A DNA stretch of 64,000 bases from Dasyornis broadbenti (Eukaryota > Chordata > Aves > Passeriformes > Dasyornithidae), in contig VZRN01006638.1 of the NCBI GenBank assembly GCA_013397935.1, positions 1,106,923 through 1,170,922 on the forward strand, written 5' to 3'. The position numbers were made by a program, and so were the translations under genes. Shown piece by piece: positions 25,001 to 34,600 of the stretch (positions within the stretch are counted from its first letter, which is position 1; each line of letters opens with the position of its first letter). The notes beneath the pieces are model-generated. The model did no database searches and was not told the DNA's origin. It worked only from the letters and a program-made list of their open reading frames with translations.

Positions 25001-26544
25001 CACAAATCTTAGCTTTTTCTGCCTACCCTAATGGCCATACTGCCACAGATAAGGGACCAAGACCCCTTACTGCTTGTTAGGACAGACTCTGGAGCCTAAG
25101 GCATCTTCCCTGGCCAACAGTTAGCGCCTTGTAGTTTCTTTTAAAGTTGATCCCCTTCATCACTATCATAAACATGCAAATGTGCAAACTTGATACCTCA
25201 CAAACATCTAACTTGGCCTTCTGTGGATTGTTTGCTCACATTACTGAGACAAAGTTTATTGGAACATTTTTTTTTTTCTCTCCCTGAAATAGGGCTACAA
25301 AGAAAGTTCTAAGCTTTTGACAAAAAACAAATTTTCTCTCTTACAGTCATCCTCCCTGATCCTGGTGACACCAATGTTTGCTATGAGCTACCCATTTTCA
25401 AGAACCTTTAATAACTTATGTGGAAAAACAGGTATGTGACAGTAGATCTCCCTTACTGAAGCACAAACAAGGTTTTGCCTTCATTCTTGCTCTCAGGGTC
25501 TATCTCTCCTGATATCCATCAATCTGTTTGTCTCTCCATGTATCTGTAGATAGTGTTTAATTTTCTAATGCAAAGGAACTACAATAAGGCAATTGTAGCA
25601 TAATGCTAGCAGCACAATTGTCTATCTCTAAAACAATTACTGGATGTTTCACCAATTCTAAACTCCACTAATTAGCTTTGTTTTGAGCTTAATGAGATCA
25701 TGATTCATTTACTCTGCACCACCTTGGAGCTGTATTTCTTCAAAAGTTCTGGGTCACATTTTATGGACATCACCATTTCAGTTATGACTTTATCTTGCAA
25801 AAAGCACTGCTAGAAATATTACTTAATTTCTAAGTGCCCAATCTTTCTATCCAAACATTGTTCAGAGAAGATGGTGACATTCGGTCAAAGTGGGATGTGA
25901 AGGAGTTTAATGTGAGCAATCAACTGATTTTTAAAAGCCTTTTTATTAGTCAGGTAATGGAACAAGGAGACAGGACTACACTAGCCAGACACAGAAGCCT
26001 CCCACCACAAGAATGAGAGTTGCCCACAACTGCTTTTCATGCTACTGCCACCTGAAACTCCTCTTTTATAAGCACTCCTCCACACACTGCTCTTGGTCTC
26101 CCTGCACTTGGGTCTTAGTTTAGAGCCTTGTAGTCATAAGAGGGAGGGAGCTGGGATTCATCTCAGGAGCCCGTGGATATGTTGTGTTCTGGATGTGTCC
26201 CCATGCTTCAGGAGAAGCACAAAATCCCTCCATTTATGTGAGTAAATCACTGCTGTGGCATGGTTGGCAACTCAAGCTGACACATCCCTGCTGAGTCACC
26301 AAGCACAGTGAGTCCTGTGGTTGCTGGTGTTGCTGTAATCCAGGGCTGCAGGGCAAGGCAGAGCCACCTTGGCCACCAGCACGGGTGTTAACTGTCCTTA
26401 CTTTGCAGTGCCAACATGTCCCGGGCTCTCTATCCTTGTCGAATCACTGTGCTTTTTTTTGCAGGAAAATACAGAGTATCTTCTTCAGAGCCATCCACCT
26501 CTTCCACTGAAAACACTTCCAAGGCATATTCCTTGCTGAACTGA
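3901..26544 (+). CDS. ADGRF5: Adhesion G protein-coupled receptor F5 (GPR116), complete, 20 coding exons
   Basis: Coding exons: 3901-4002, 6135-6195, 6760-6930, 8223-8402, 8766-8893, 9352-9410, 10079-10221, 11063-11269, 13660-13893, 15244-15408, 15530-15748, 15999-16217, 17129-17281, 18530-18726, 19317-19496, 20965-22335, 23303-23344, 23445-23504, 25347-25431, 26465-26544. All junctions are AG/GT and in phase, totalling 4056 nt or 1351 residues plus stop; the human protein is about 1346. Order: signal peptide, furin-like RQKR, Cys-rich module, SEA domain, three Ig-like domains, Cys-rich linkers, GAIN domain with GPS motif CSCNHLTSFS (predicted cleavage L999/T1000), seven membrane helices from about residue 1019, and a Ser/Thr-rich tail ending SLLN. 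Known from mammals: a plasma-membrane receptor that limits lung surfactant and acts in endothelium and kidney. The Ig and SEA content separates it from ADGRF1, F2 and F4. No frame break was found. Confidence 0.95.
6135..6930 (+). CDS. ADGRF5: ADGRF5 exons 2-3: furin-like site and N-terminal region
   Basis: Exon 2 (6135-6195) encodes a short segment ending RQKRN, a furin-type site also present in the mammalian protein. Exon 3 (6760-6930) joins in phase 1 and carries the motif EYTVDIEVS, a hallmark of the ADGRF5 N-terminus, with several N-glycosylation sequons. Confidence 0.9.
6306..6540 (-). mobile_element. LTR fragment in ADGRF5 intron 2
   Basis: On the minus strand this reads as the 3' end of a common avian LTR family, with the string GAGTGAGCGAGTGGC and an ending GGTTGAACCACAACCACA. 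The other boundary is not clear. No internal retroviral sequence is attached. Confidence 0.55.
8223..10221 (+). CDS. ADGRF5: ADGRF5 exons 4-7: Cys-rich module and SEA domain
   Basis: Exon 4 (8223-8402) encodes a Cys-rich EGF-like stretch containing CFCENGYAWP. Exons 5 (8766-8893), 6 (9352-9410) and 7 (10079-10221) encode the SEA fold. The site of SEA autoproteolysis, GSVVV in human, reads GSVSV here at residues 236-240, formed partly across the exon 6/7 junction. Phases 1, 1, 0, 2 and 1 are consistent through the group. Confidence 0.9.
11063..16217 (+). CDS. ADGRF5: ADGRF5 exons 8-12: three Ig-like domains
   Basis: Exons 11063-11269, 13660-13893, 15244-15408, 15530-15748 and 15999-16217 are all phase 1 at both ends, typical of Ig-domain exons. 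Each domain shows the expected Cys/Trp/Cys pattern: VRLTCAI...TWYHF...GSYKC; IDVTCNS...KVSWKV...TYTCEL; FNVTCES...SISWKI...GIYICTF. Many N-glycosylation sequons support an extracellular location. Confidence 0.9.
11936..12480 (-). mobile_element. Probable solo LTR in ADGRF5 intron 8
   Basis: GC-rich sequence starting TGTCGCGGTCAGGG, with a TTTATT (AATAAA on the minus strand) near 12172, resembles an avian retroviral LTR in minus orientation. Sequence to the left of 11936 shows no primer-binding site, so a solo LTR is likelier than a provirus. The right boundary is uncertain because a CR1 fragment follows closely. Confidence 0.5.
12530..13225 (+). mobile_element. CR1 LINE, 3' part, plus orientation
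   Basis: Diagnostic CR1 3' segments are readable, including GGCACTGGAACAGGCTCCCC near 13041, the GGGTGTGGCTCTTGGGGTG block near 13127 and a terminal ATTCTGTGATTCTGTGAT tail at about 13207-13224. The reverse transcriptase frame is missing or broken, so it is a 5'-truncated dead copy inside ADGRF5 intron 8. Confidence 0.88.
17129..19496 (+). CDS. ADGRF5: ADGRF5 exons 13-15: Cys-rich linkers and start of GAIN domain
   Basis: Exons 17129-17281, 18530-18726 and 19317-19496. The first two hold Cys-rich modules (CYMFNYTEKGC; YQCIKGSWKVARNDC) between the last Ig domain and the GAIN domain. The third, flanked by phase 0 junctions, is the helical GAIN subdomain A (GAVVTILDLVSSIPAEAEEL). Confidence 0.88.
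19745..20425 (+). mobile_element. CR1 LINE fragment, plus orientation, in ADGRF5 intron 15
   Basis: CR1 landmarks in order: GAGATCCCACCTGGAACATT near 19923, a GGGTCCCAAGGAGGGCCACAG block near 19996, a degraded 'finds the line in the next' stretch, and a terminal GTGTGATTATATGATTCCATGAG near 20402-20424. It is more diverged than the 12.5-13.2 kb copy. Confidence 0.82.
20965..22335 (+). CDS. ADGRF5: ADGRF5 exon 16: GAIN subdomain B, GPS and most of the 7TM bundle
   Basis: A single 1371-nt exon of 457 codons, phase 0 at both ends. It contains GAIN subdomain B, the GPS with CVFWNF, CSCNHLTSFSILMS and paired cysteines, and helices TM1 to most of TM7. Family motifs include TSYMRH after TM1, CLGYVCP, VCWLNW in the second extracellular loop and LTPLLGLTWGFG in TM6. 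The frame stays open to 22380, but the GTGGGT donor at 22336 joins correctly to the next exon, so the extra 15 codons are intronic. Confidence 0.95.
23303..26544 (+). CDS. ADGRF5: ADGRF5 exons 17-20: end of TM7 and cytoplasmic tail
   Basis: Exons 23303-23344 (GLFILVFGTLW), 23445-23504 (QEALLKRNSMSKWSSQQSK), 25347-25431 (SRTFNNLCGKTG) and 26465-26544, which ends with a Ser/Thr-rich stretch and SLLN followed by TGA at 26542. The tail matches mammalian ADGRF5 almost block for block. Phases 0, 0, 0 and 1 are consistent. Confidence 0.92.
23885..24000 (-). mobile_element. CR1 LINE 3'-end fragment, minus orientation
   Basis: Starts with a decayed AATCTTAGAATTGTTTGGGTTGGAAGGGACCTTCAAGAT, the reverse complement of the CR1 terminus, within ADGRF5 intron 18. 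It is probably a piece of the same insertion as the CR1-like sequence to its right. Confidence 0.8.
24175..24625 (-). mobile_element. CR1-like LINE fragment, minus orientation
   Basis: Reads as an old CR1 copy on the minus strand: GGAATGTACCCTCAGAGATCATC, GACCACCCTCACAGTGGGAAAGTTTC, and a right end CCAGCCTGTTGAGGTC. It lies in ADGRF5 intron 18 and shows no usable coding frame. Confidence 0.7.
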
Positions 26545-27840
26545 AGCACTGCCAATGCTAAATTGTGAAACTCTGAAGGGACCTGTTCCAAGACACACAC
26601 AGAAAGTACCTGGGAAGTGGAAAGTCAGCAGGAACTGGCCTGCTTCATTTTGACTAAACTGTGCCTTGGTGCATTCTGCTGGAATTATCATTTCTGGGTA
26701 ATGTGTAAGGCAGGGAAGCTGAGAGAGGTGGAATTTTACAAGGTCTGCCAATCCCAGAAGAGATGACAAGGATTTGAAGGCCTTCAAGTGCAAGAAAGGA
26801 CATTGGGAGTGAAGAATTCTCAGCCCTTAAGTGGGTGCTTAGCACTACGCAGTACTGAGCCATGAATTGCAATGCTTCACACAGTTGTTGTCCAGTGGAT
26901 TTGGTATTTCCCCTATCAACTCTCTGAGAGATCCCAAAGGCCTGTGTAGATACACAAGTACCTCCCAGCTTCTCTCCTGCCCTCCTATTATTGTCTGGAA
27001 AGGCCATAGTGGTATCCACTTTCTATTTAAGACTTTCTAGAACCAAAAATTCCCAACTGAGAAGGCCCATTTCAGATCTTCACTTTTGACTTACATAAAA
27101 TGAAGACCGTGATGATTCCTGCATGTTCTTCTTTCAGATGGAAAGACTGAAAGCTCCATGTGGCACTTTTTTGATGAAAAGGAAACTTTATGACCTTAAC
27201 AATATTTTCCTTTCCCTTGATATGTAATGTGGTAAGACAGATGGTTGCTGCCCACAGCCACAGAGGAGACTGCATTTGGTTAATGTGCAAGGAGTGCCTT
27301 GTGTAAAGTCTGTATATTTGGGTCTCCTCTCAGAGGATAATCATGCTTGGAAGACTCAGAGAATAAACTGTGTGGTGAATCTAAATCCCCATGTGCCAGG
27401 CAGGATGAATGGTTTTATATAAATTATTGCTTTTATGCTACATTTGTGGAACCAGTTATTTCAAGCCTGTACACCTTTAAAGGCAGGACTCTTGTCTTGA
27501 GAAGAACATGAAAATTATTTCTAATGCACACAAGTGTTACAAAATTTAATGTACAGTATGGTAGATGGAATCATGAAGATTTGGATTTGAGGCCAATATC
27601 AAATACTGCAGTCAGGTGGTACAACCCTGTTTGATTGTTGGGGAATCAGGCCTGTGTTTGCCAATGGTGAACCTGTTCCCAGAACTTTGGGATGAATCAG
27701 GATGGGAAACTGTTCCCCACGGTTAGAAGCACTTATGATGTTTTGGTATGGGCAAGGTGGGGATGACTGAAAACAATAATCAAGCATCAATCAAATGTGG
27801 TATTCATATGGAAATAAATTGTTATTTTCTTCAACATGTA
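26545..27840 (+). other. ADGRF5: ADGRF5 3' untranslated region with two candidate poly(A) signals
   Basis: After the TGA the sequence is non-coding. AATAAA hexamers occur at 27362-27367 and 27813-27818; either could end the transcript, giving a 3' UTR of roughly 0.8 to 1.3 kb. The minus-strand open frames in this stretch do not resemble known proteins. Confidence 0.5.
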
Positions 27841-30800
27841 GATATAATACCTAAACTAGAACACACTTAGAAATGAAAGTCCAGAATGTCTTTGAACTGC
27901 ATGACCAGTGGAAACTTGAAAATCCCGCCTTTGCGCATTGTTCCTTCTAGATGTTGCCCTTGTTCAGCATTTGGTTTAACTCATTCTGGAAGTGGCTTGT
28001 GCAATATTGAACCTTCACTCTTGCTGAGTGAGAACAGGCTTTACATGAACTGTGAAGTACAAGTCCCTGCAGACAGCACAGTCCCAGTCCCACCACACCG
28101 TGTCTCTGCAGGCATTTAATCTCTGGGGTTTCACCACACTGCCCAGTTCAGCTCAGCCTGGCTCTTGACCATCTGTTCAAGAGAAATCAGTGTGTGATGC
28201 CAAGCTGCCTGGCACCAAAGGGCCACCTTTGGGTGGATCTTCAAAGGCAAAGTCCTTGCCGGTGTAACAAAAGCCATAACAATTCACCAAAGAGAAGCAG
28301 CTAAGAAATCATCTGTGCCAGTTTAAAAGACTTGGAGTCAAGGCTTCACTTGAATACAGACACAGATAAAGATAATATGGGAGAGAAGAAAAGGGGGGAG
28401 GGATCAATGGAGGAAGAAGGGGAAACACATGGCAGCAAACATCCTGTACCCCTTCCTCACACTCTCTGCAGCAGGAAAGAAGTCCTTGGCATAAACAATG
28501 TGGGCAGTAGGCTTACCAGCAGATTAATCCCTTCGTGAGTCTGGTACTTTGGGCTGTTACCCCAGTTCTTCCCTTTGTTCTGATCCAAATCCCTTCACTC
28601 ACCTCCCCTTCCCAAAGTCAAGGCTGTCACAGGGCTCATTTCCTGATGATTGCTGTCACTCATGTACTTCCCCTCCCTGGACAGCAGTCCCCCTGCTATG
28701 GCTGTGGCCTTGGCTGGACTGTAAATAAACCAGTGTGGGAACCAAATAGAACTTGCAGGGCTTTTTCTTTTTGTGGTCTGGCTGGAGCACTCCCTCAAAG
28801 CAATGCTCTCAGGAGAGGGTCCTTGTTGTCCCTGGTTCTGCACTGCTGCAGCACGGCCCAAATCATTGAGCCTATGTTGTTCCCAAAGCCAGGTGAGCCA
28901 GGGTAGCCAAGAAGGAGCCTCTCCACAGCACTCCCTGGCAGGGATGGCCACCAGCCCTGCCCTGAGAACTCCTGTGTAACTGCGGGTCTGCAGCTGCCAG
29001 CCACGCTGGGAAGGATGAGGTGTCTTGTTAACAACAAAGAAAATATCTACCCAGAACCATCTGGTTCCAGTCTCAGCCTTGGATGAGGGAACAACCACAC
29101 AAGAGTTGCTCTGCTGTGATACTCTGAAGGGAGCCAGACCATCAAACAGGGCCCAAATGCACCCAGGATCACCTGCCAGGACATCCTCTGTGACTGGAAG
29201 CCACCACAGGTTCTCCTGGCAGAGAGGAGTCAGTGTGTGGTTTGGCAAAGTGGAGACTTGGGCTCTGTCTGCACAAGCAAATGGAACAGTGTCAGAGCCT
29301 ATACATGTGTTCGGAGTGCACAGTGACAATTTGCATTCTTATTCTTGGTGTCTCTTCAGGGACACCAAAATCATGTTCAGGGTAACACTTGGCTGGGACT
29401 TGCCTGGATCCTCTCTGCCTTGGTTTCTGTCTCACACATTCACTAGCAATCTGCACCGTGTGATTTTATTCAACTTTATGGATCTCTTGTCTTTCATTCC
29501 ATAACCCTGTGTGATTTATGAGGTTGTCGACTTGGGTGGGAAACTCACTTAAACCACGGAGGAGTCCCCTAATCCAGCTGGCAGAAAGTAATTGGATCTG
29601 TAATTCCCTTTCACTGTGATGAGATCCAGCCAGTCAAGCATGTTGCAGGAAAAGCTGATATAAGTGTTTGTTTCGATTTTACTCCAAAGGCAGAGAATAA
29701 GAGGGACAGAGTATTAACTTGCTGATAATGCCGTAACTAAATGGATGGTTTGTCCCTACCCACAGGACTGCTGTGAACAGCAGGATTTATCCAAGTGGAA
29801 GCCAGCTCCCTATGTTCAACCTACTGCCATGACAGTGCATTTTCCCTTGGCTGCCATCCCTTCTAACTTGTATCTGATAAGTACAAGGGCAGCATCACCC
29901 TCTGTGACTATTTGCGATTTGCATTCTGAACTCCTGCAGACACAAAGAAACTGCTCTCGAAGGAAACCTGGATATCAAAGTTTCAAGTGTGGAAGTTATT
30001 AGAGCCCTTGAAAGCAGAGATCTTAGGACATACTGGATGAGTTGTTTTCTGATACCTGCAGTAAGTTTGAGGGTGTCAGCACTTTATCCAGCACACTGTA
30101 GTACCAGAGACCCAGTCTTCATCGCTACACACTCCCACCCCTCTCCTTGATTTGTGTGATGATGATTTCCAAAGACGTGAACTTAATGGAAACCATGACA
30201 GATTCTACCCTATTATAATTGATACTCTGCTCCAGTTTCATCCAGAGCCTGTTGAAATTATGGGAGTTTTATCGCTGGTGTAAAAAAAAACAACTTGAAT
30301 TAGACTTGAAGAATTGATGTACACTTGAATATTTGAAAACCTTATGTGATGAGACCTTCTAGAAAGACAGCTAACTTTAATGTGAAAATATTTCCCTGCT
30401 AGACCATTGGCCAAAACCATGCAGTAGTAGTTTATGAATTCTGTGTGATAGCTAATTAGTGTAATTAGCCCCAGGGAAAATGAGTGATGATGTACTGACT
30501 TACATAAATATGGATTTGTATCCTTTAGAATTCTTGAGCAATTTTTGTAGGAACATTTCCAGAATCTCAATACCTGTGTTTTGGTGTGATTTTCACCAGT
30601 GTTTTGAGAGGTTCTACCTCTTATTTAATGTAAGTTTGAACTGTGGCTCAGAGTAAATGCATGGACTCCCAGCACTGCTGCTTGCTATGGGATGAAGAAA
30701 CAAAACTTTCAAAAAACACACAAGAAAGGCAGTGTATGAATTTTCATCAGCAGCTCTACATGACACACTTTAACTGCCACATCCCTCAGAAAAACACAGA

Positions 30801-30936
30801 TTGCTGCCAATCTGTTGGCAGAGCTTTTCATCCATGACTAGTTTTCTACAAGTTGTATTCATCATTTTTCACTGAAAACTGATATTTTAAGAACTATGGA
30901 AAAACACCATGTAGAGATTTGTCCCCCTGCAGTTTT
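27841..30936. other. Intergenic DNA between the 3' ends of ADGRF5 and MEP1A
   Basis: No gene is recognised. A minus-strand open frame of 244 codons (28595-29329) has no visible domain. An ATTAAA on the minus strand (plus-strand 30624-30629), about 310 nt past the MEP1A stop, is a possible MEP1A poly(A) signal. Confidence 0.5.
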
Positions 30937-31661
30937 TCATCTTCTAGCCATCATGGAAATGAGGACAATAGTTAAGACAACAGTTCCAGCAATTCCACCA
31001 ATTGCCATTCCCAGGATGTTCCCGTGGACCTGCATTGACTGACACCTCTCACCAGTGAAGAAGAAGGCTTGTCCTGATGGACACCTGGGAAAACAAAGCA
31101 CAGGTTCAGTGAGTGGATCAGGAGCCTTGTCATGCCCTCATTCCAAGGTCCTCACAGGCACTATCCTGGTTGAGCAATTCCCATTGGAGGAGTTCACATG
31201 ACAGCACCCCCACCTTGTTTGGAGGCTATTTACACACCCTGGAAGCACCAGAAGATGAGGGTTCTTTACCTTATGCAAAGAAACCTCCCCCCTGGCTACT
31301 GGTAGGAACCAGTGACTGTGGTAAAATGTCTTGTTTTTACTGTTCCTTGAAGACCTGGAGGCTTAGACCTCCGAGATCTGTAGCTCTGAATACTTTTTAA
31401 CTGCATCACTTGAAGAAGAAAGCCAGGGCAAGGAGGGAGGATGTCTGTGGTACCTGCAGCTTGCTTTTCCTTTCACATTCACACAGACTCCATCATTCTG
31501 ACAAGGGTTTGGGTCACAGGGGTCTGCCAGAGAAGGCAGCCGGTCCTGCACGCGTTCCATGTCCAGGGCTGCTCTTTTCTGCCTTTCAAGAACGAGGCCT
31601 TCCGTGAGGGCAGATGGCACAGATTCAACAGGAACTTCAGTGTTATTGAGGTGAATTATAT
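30937..31661 (-). CDS. MEP1A: MEP1A exons 13-14: furin-site linker, EGF-like domain, membrane helix
   Basis: Exon 13 (31454-31661) encodes the linker with RQKR and the first half of the EGF-like domain (DPCDPNPCQNDGVCVNVKG). Exon 14 (30937-31084) completes it (FFTGERCQ), then a Gly/Val/Ile-rich membrane segment and MARR before TGA (plus-strand TCA at 30937-30939). Confidence 0.92.
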
Positions 31662-34600
31662 CTTTAAAAAAAGGAGAAAGACATCAGAATCAGTGAGTGA
31701 TGCTATGTGTAGTGTGCCTTATACCGGGGACTTGCAGCGTGCTTTGTGGACCAGAGAGTGCTCCTTGTCTATTTTCCCTTTACAGAGCTCTTGCTGTACC
31801 ACAACAAGTTCTGTGTACTTAAAGCACAAGATAGAAAATAATACTGAAATTACAGAAACTAGTCAGGTAAATCGGTGATGTTTTGTACTTTGAAAAATTA
31901 TGCCAAGTGTGGCCATTTTATTTGGAAATAAACACAGTGGGGATGGCTTTTTAGTATGTTCAGTGCATAGAAATGGACATAGCTACTGGTCAGGGTGTTT
32001 AAAGGTGTCTAAAAAGTTAACATTCCAAAACTCACTGCCATTTAGAGCCCTCTGAACTCAAAATCACCTGACACTAGGACACAGAAATGCTTTTTAAAGT
32101 TGATCCCCATTAGAAGAGAACTTGGAGACAGGTGGCAAGAGTTATTTGAATGTATGAAAATAGAAAGAATCACCTATTTTGTAAGAAGAATCAGAAAAAG
32201 GGTCCTTACCATTAAATTCTGCAAAAATAATCAGGTCATCATTTTTCAGGAAGCTTCTCCGTCTCATCTGGCTGTGGGATATGAAGTTACTCCACCCCCA
32301 GGATGCAGTTCTGTAGCAATTGCATGACTCATCAAATCTTCCAGCAATTGATGGTTTATCCCATATTATAGCTCCAGTATCTGCAAAGAGAAAATGAGAA
32401 CTACAAGTAGTGGAAGAAAGTTGTGCAGCTTGAAGTATTACATGACCTTTTTCTGCATTATAGAGTTAAAGGGGATTTTTGTTGTAAAATCAAGTTCAGA
32501 CCTGAAATTCACAAACAAATCACAGAAGACTGACAAAGTAAGGGTGCTAGGGGATCCCCAGGTATGGTCTGCATGATTCTTAGTCTGTGTGAGGCCATTG
32601 AGATTCCAGCACTCGTCTTTCATTGAGAACTAACAAAACATACATTACTTTCTCGTTGTCACTAGCTAAGAGCTGCCTCCTGCATAAAGACACTCCCCCA
32701 TCAGTTTTAAGTACCTGTGTTTAGAATTTAGTAGATTTTGGGCATTGCTGTGTTTCTGTTAAACATATTCATACTTAATGTTTAAAACCTCCCAGTGAAA
32801 ATGTACTAAACTTCCACTCGAAAAGGTAGAAGGAAATCTCTAATATTTTATACTGCACCAAACTCAATGTTGTCCTATTATTCTTACTTCTTTCATACAA
32901 TCATAGAATCATAGAATGATTTGTGTTAGGAGGGACCTTAAAGACCATCTGTTTCCAAGCCCCGTGCCATAGGCAGGGACACCTTCCACTATCCCAGGTT
33001 GCTCCAAGTCCCATCCAGCCTGGCCTTGAACACTTCCAGGGATGGGGCATCCACAACTTCTCTGGGCAGCCTGTTCCTGGGCCTCACCGCTCCCACAGTA
33101 AAGAATTTCTTCCTAATATCCAATCTAAACCTGCTCTCTTTCAGTTTTAGGCCATTCCCCCTTATCCTGGGATTCCATGCCCTTGTAAATAGTCTCTCTC
33201 CATCTTTCTTGCAGGCTCCCATCTGGTACTGGAAGGCCACAATTAGGTCACCCTGACTGTTCAGACTTCCCTTCCCCAGGCTGAACAGTTCTCAATTAAC
33301 ACATCCACAAGAAAGTGTCAATGTTGTACATTCAGACCACGTAGGTGGAAGTTGACTGAGCCTCCAAAATGCAGTTTTAACTTAAATTATTGTTGATTTA
33401 GTAACAGAATACTGCATCCTGCTGGCATTCCATCAACCTATGGTGATATGTCACCTATCATAGTGGATAAACCATAGGTAGAATGGGAATTGCCAGCTTT
33501 TGGGAAAAATCTGTATTTAGAGTCAAGCTCAGATATCCCAGGGGTTGTTCATAATGATACCAACCTTATGTGGGTCACTTTTCACATTATACAATCTTCC
33601 GCAGGTGGGAATTCTGAGTCACACACAGGGAAAATGCACACAGGAAAGTGTCCCAAATTGGGAAATATGTCCAAAGTTGCCCGTCTCTGAGTCCTACACT
33701 CAGATTCCTTGGCTCTCATTGCCAACATTCCTCCAGGCAGACTCCCTTACCTGAATTAACTTGGTTTTTGCTTGTGGTGAAGCTTTTGCTCGATGACATC
33801 CTTTTAAGGACGTCAGGGTCCTGGTCCAGCACTGTGAGTGTGGCCTGGCGGTTCAGAGCTGGCCACTCCAGAACTGCATCGTTCTCTCCACTGCACAGGT
33901 GGAAGGCTACGCGAGCATAGCCTCTGCTTTGGTAGTTGGGAAGCACAGTGATGCCAAATCCATAACCCTCAGGGCTGTAAAACCGGGGGCTTTCAATAAC
34001 ACTGATGGATGCATCCTCAAGGATTTTGCTGAAGTTCCGGATGACCCACACAGCTGTGGGACAGGGGGTTTCTGTCAGAGTGACATCATCAATAGCAATC
34101 CCACCGGAGGAAGAGCTGGGATTGCCTTTTAGTCCTTGGAAGAAGTAACGAAACTTCTTCTGAGCGTTGAGGGTTACGTGGGCAATTTTCCAGTTGGAGT
34201 CACTGTCCGCTTTGGTGAAAGGAAAGCAAAACATTGCCATCAGTGTGATTAGAGATACTGTAAACCAACTTGCCCCTAGCCATCCATCCCAGCTACATTT
34301 TTATACAACTGGACCTCTCACAGAGTCCTGAAGGCTAGAGATCTTAAGTTGATGCTGTGACTATAATACATCCACATTGCTTTATGCTTTGAACATGTTG
34401 TAAGAGGAACTCTTCACACATTAGGGAATGATAGCCTCTAGTATAAAGGGCAACATGCTAAGGGCTAATACAAACAAAGAGGATGGGAATCAATGATCCA
34501 ATGTGTTAGAATTAGTTTTTTTCTGCCACTTCTCTAGGGAATTATCCCTCCCTGCAAGCTGCTGCAGCCTCATATATGGAGGTTATGACAGGTCTTTTGT

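Noticed and set aside
25920..26400. Possible LTR in the last ADGRF5 intron
   Set aside because: A TTTATTAG-containing stretch looks LTR-like, but no TG...CA ends, target duplication or diagnostic block could be identified.
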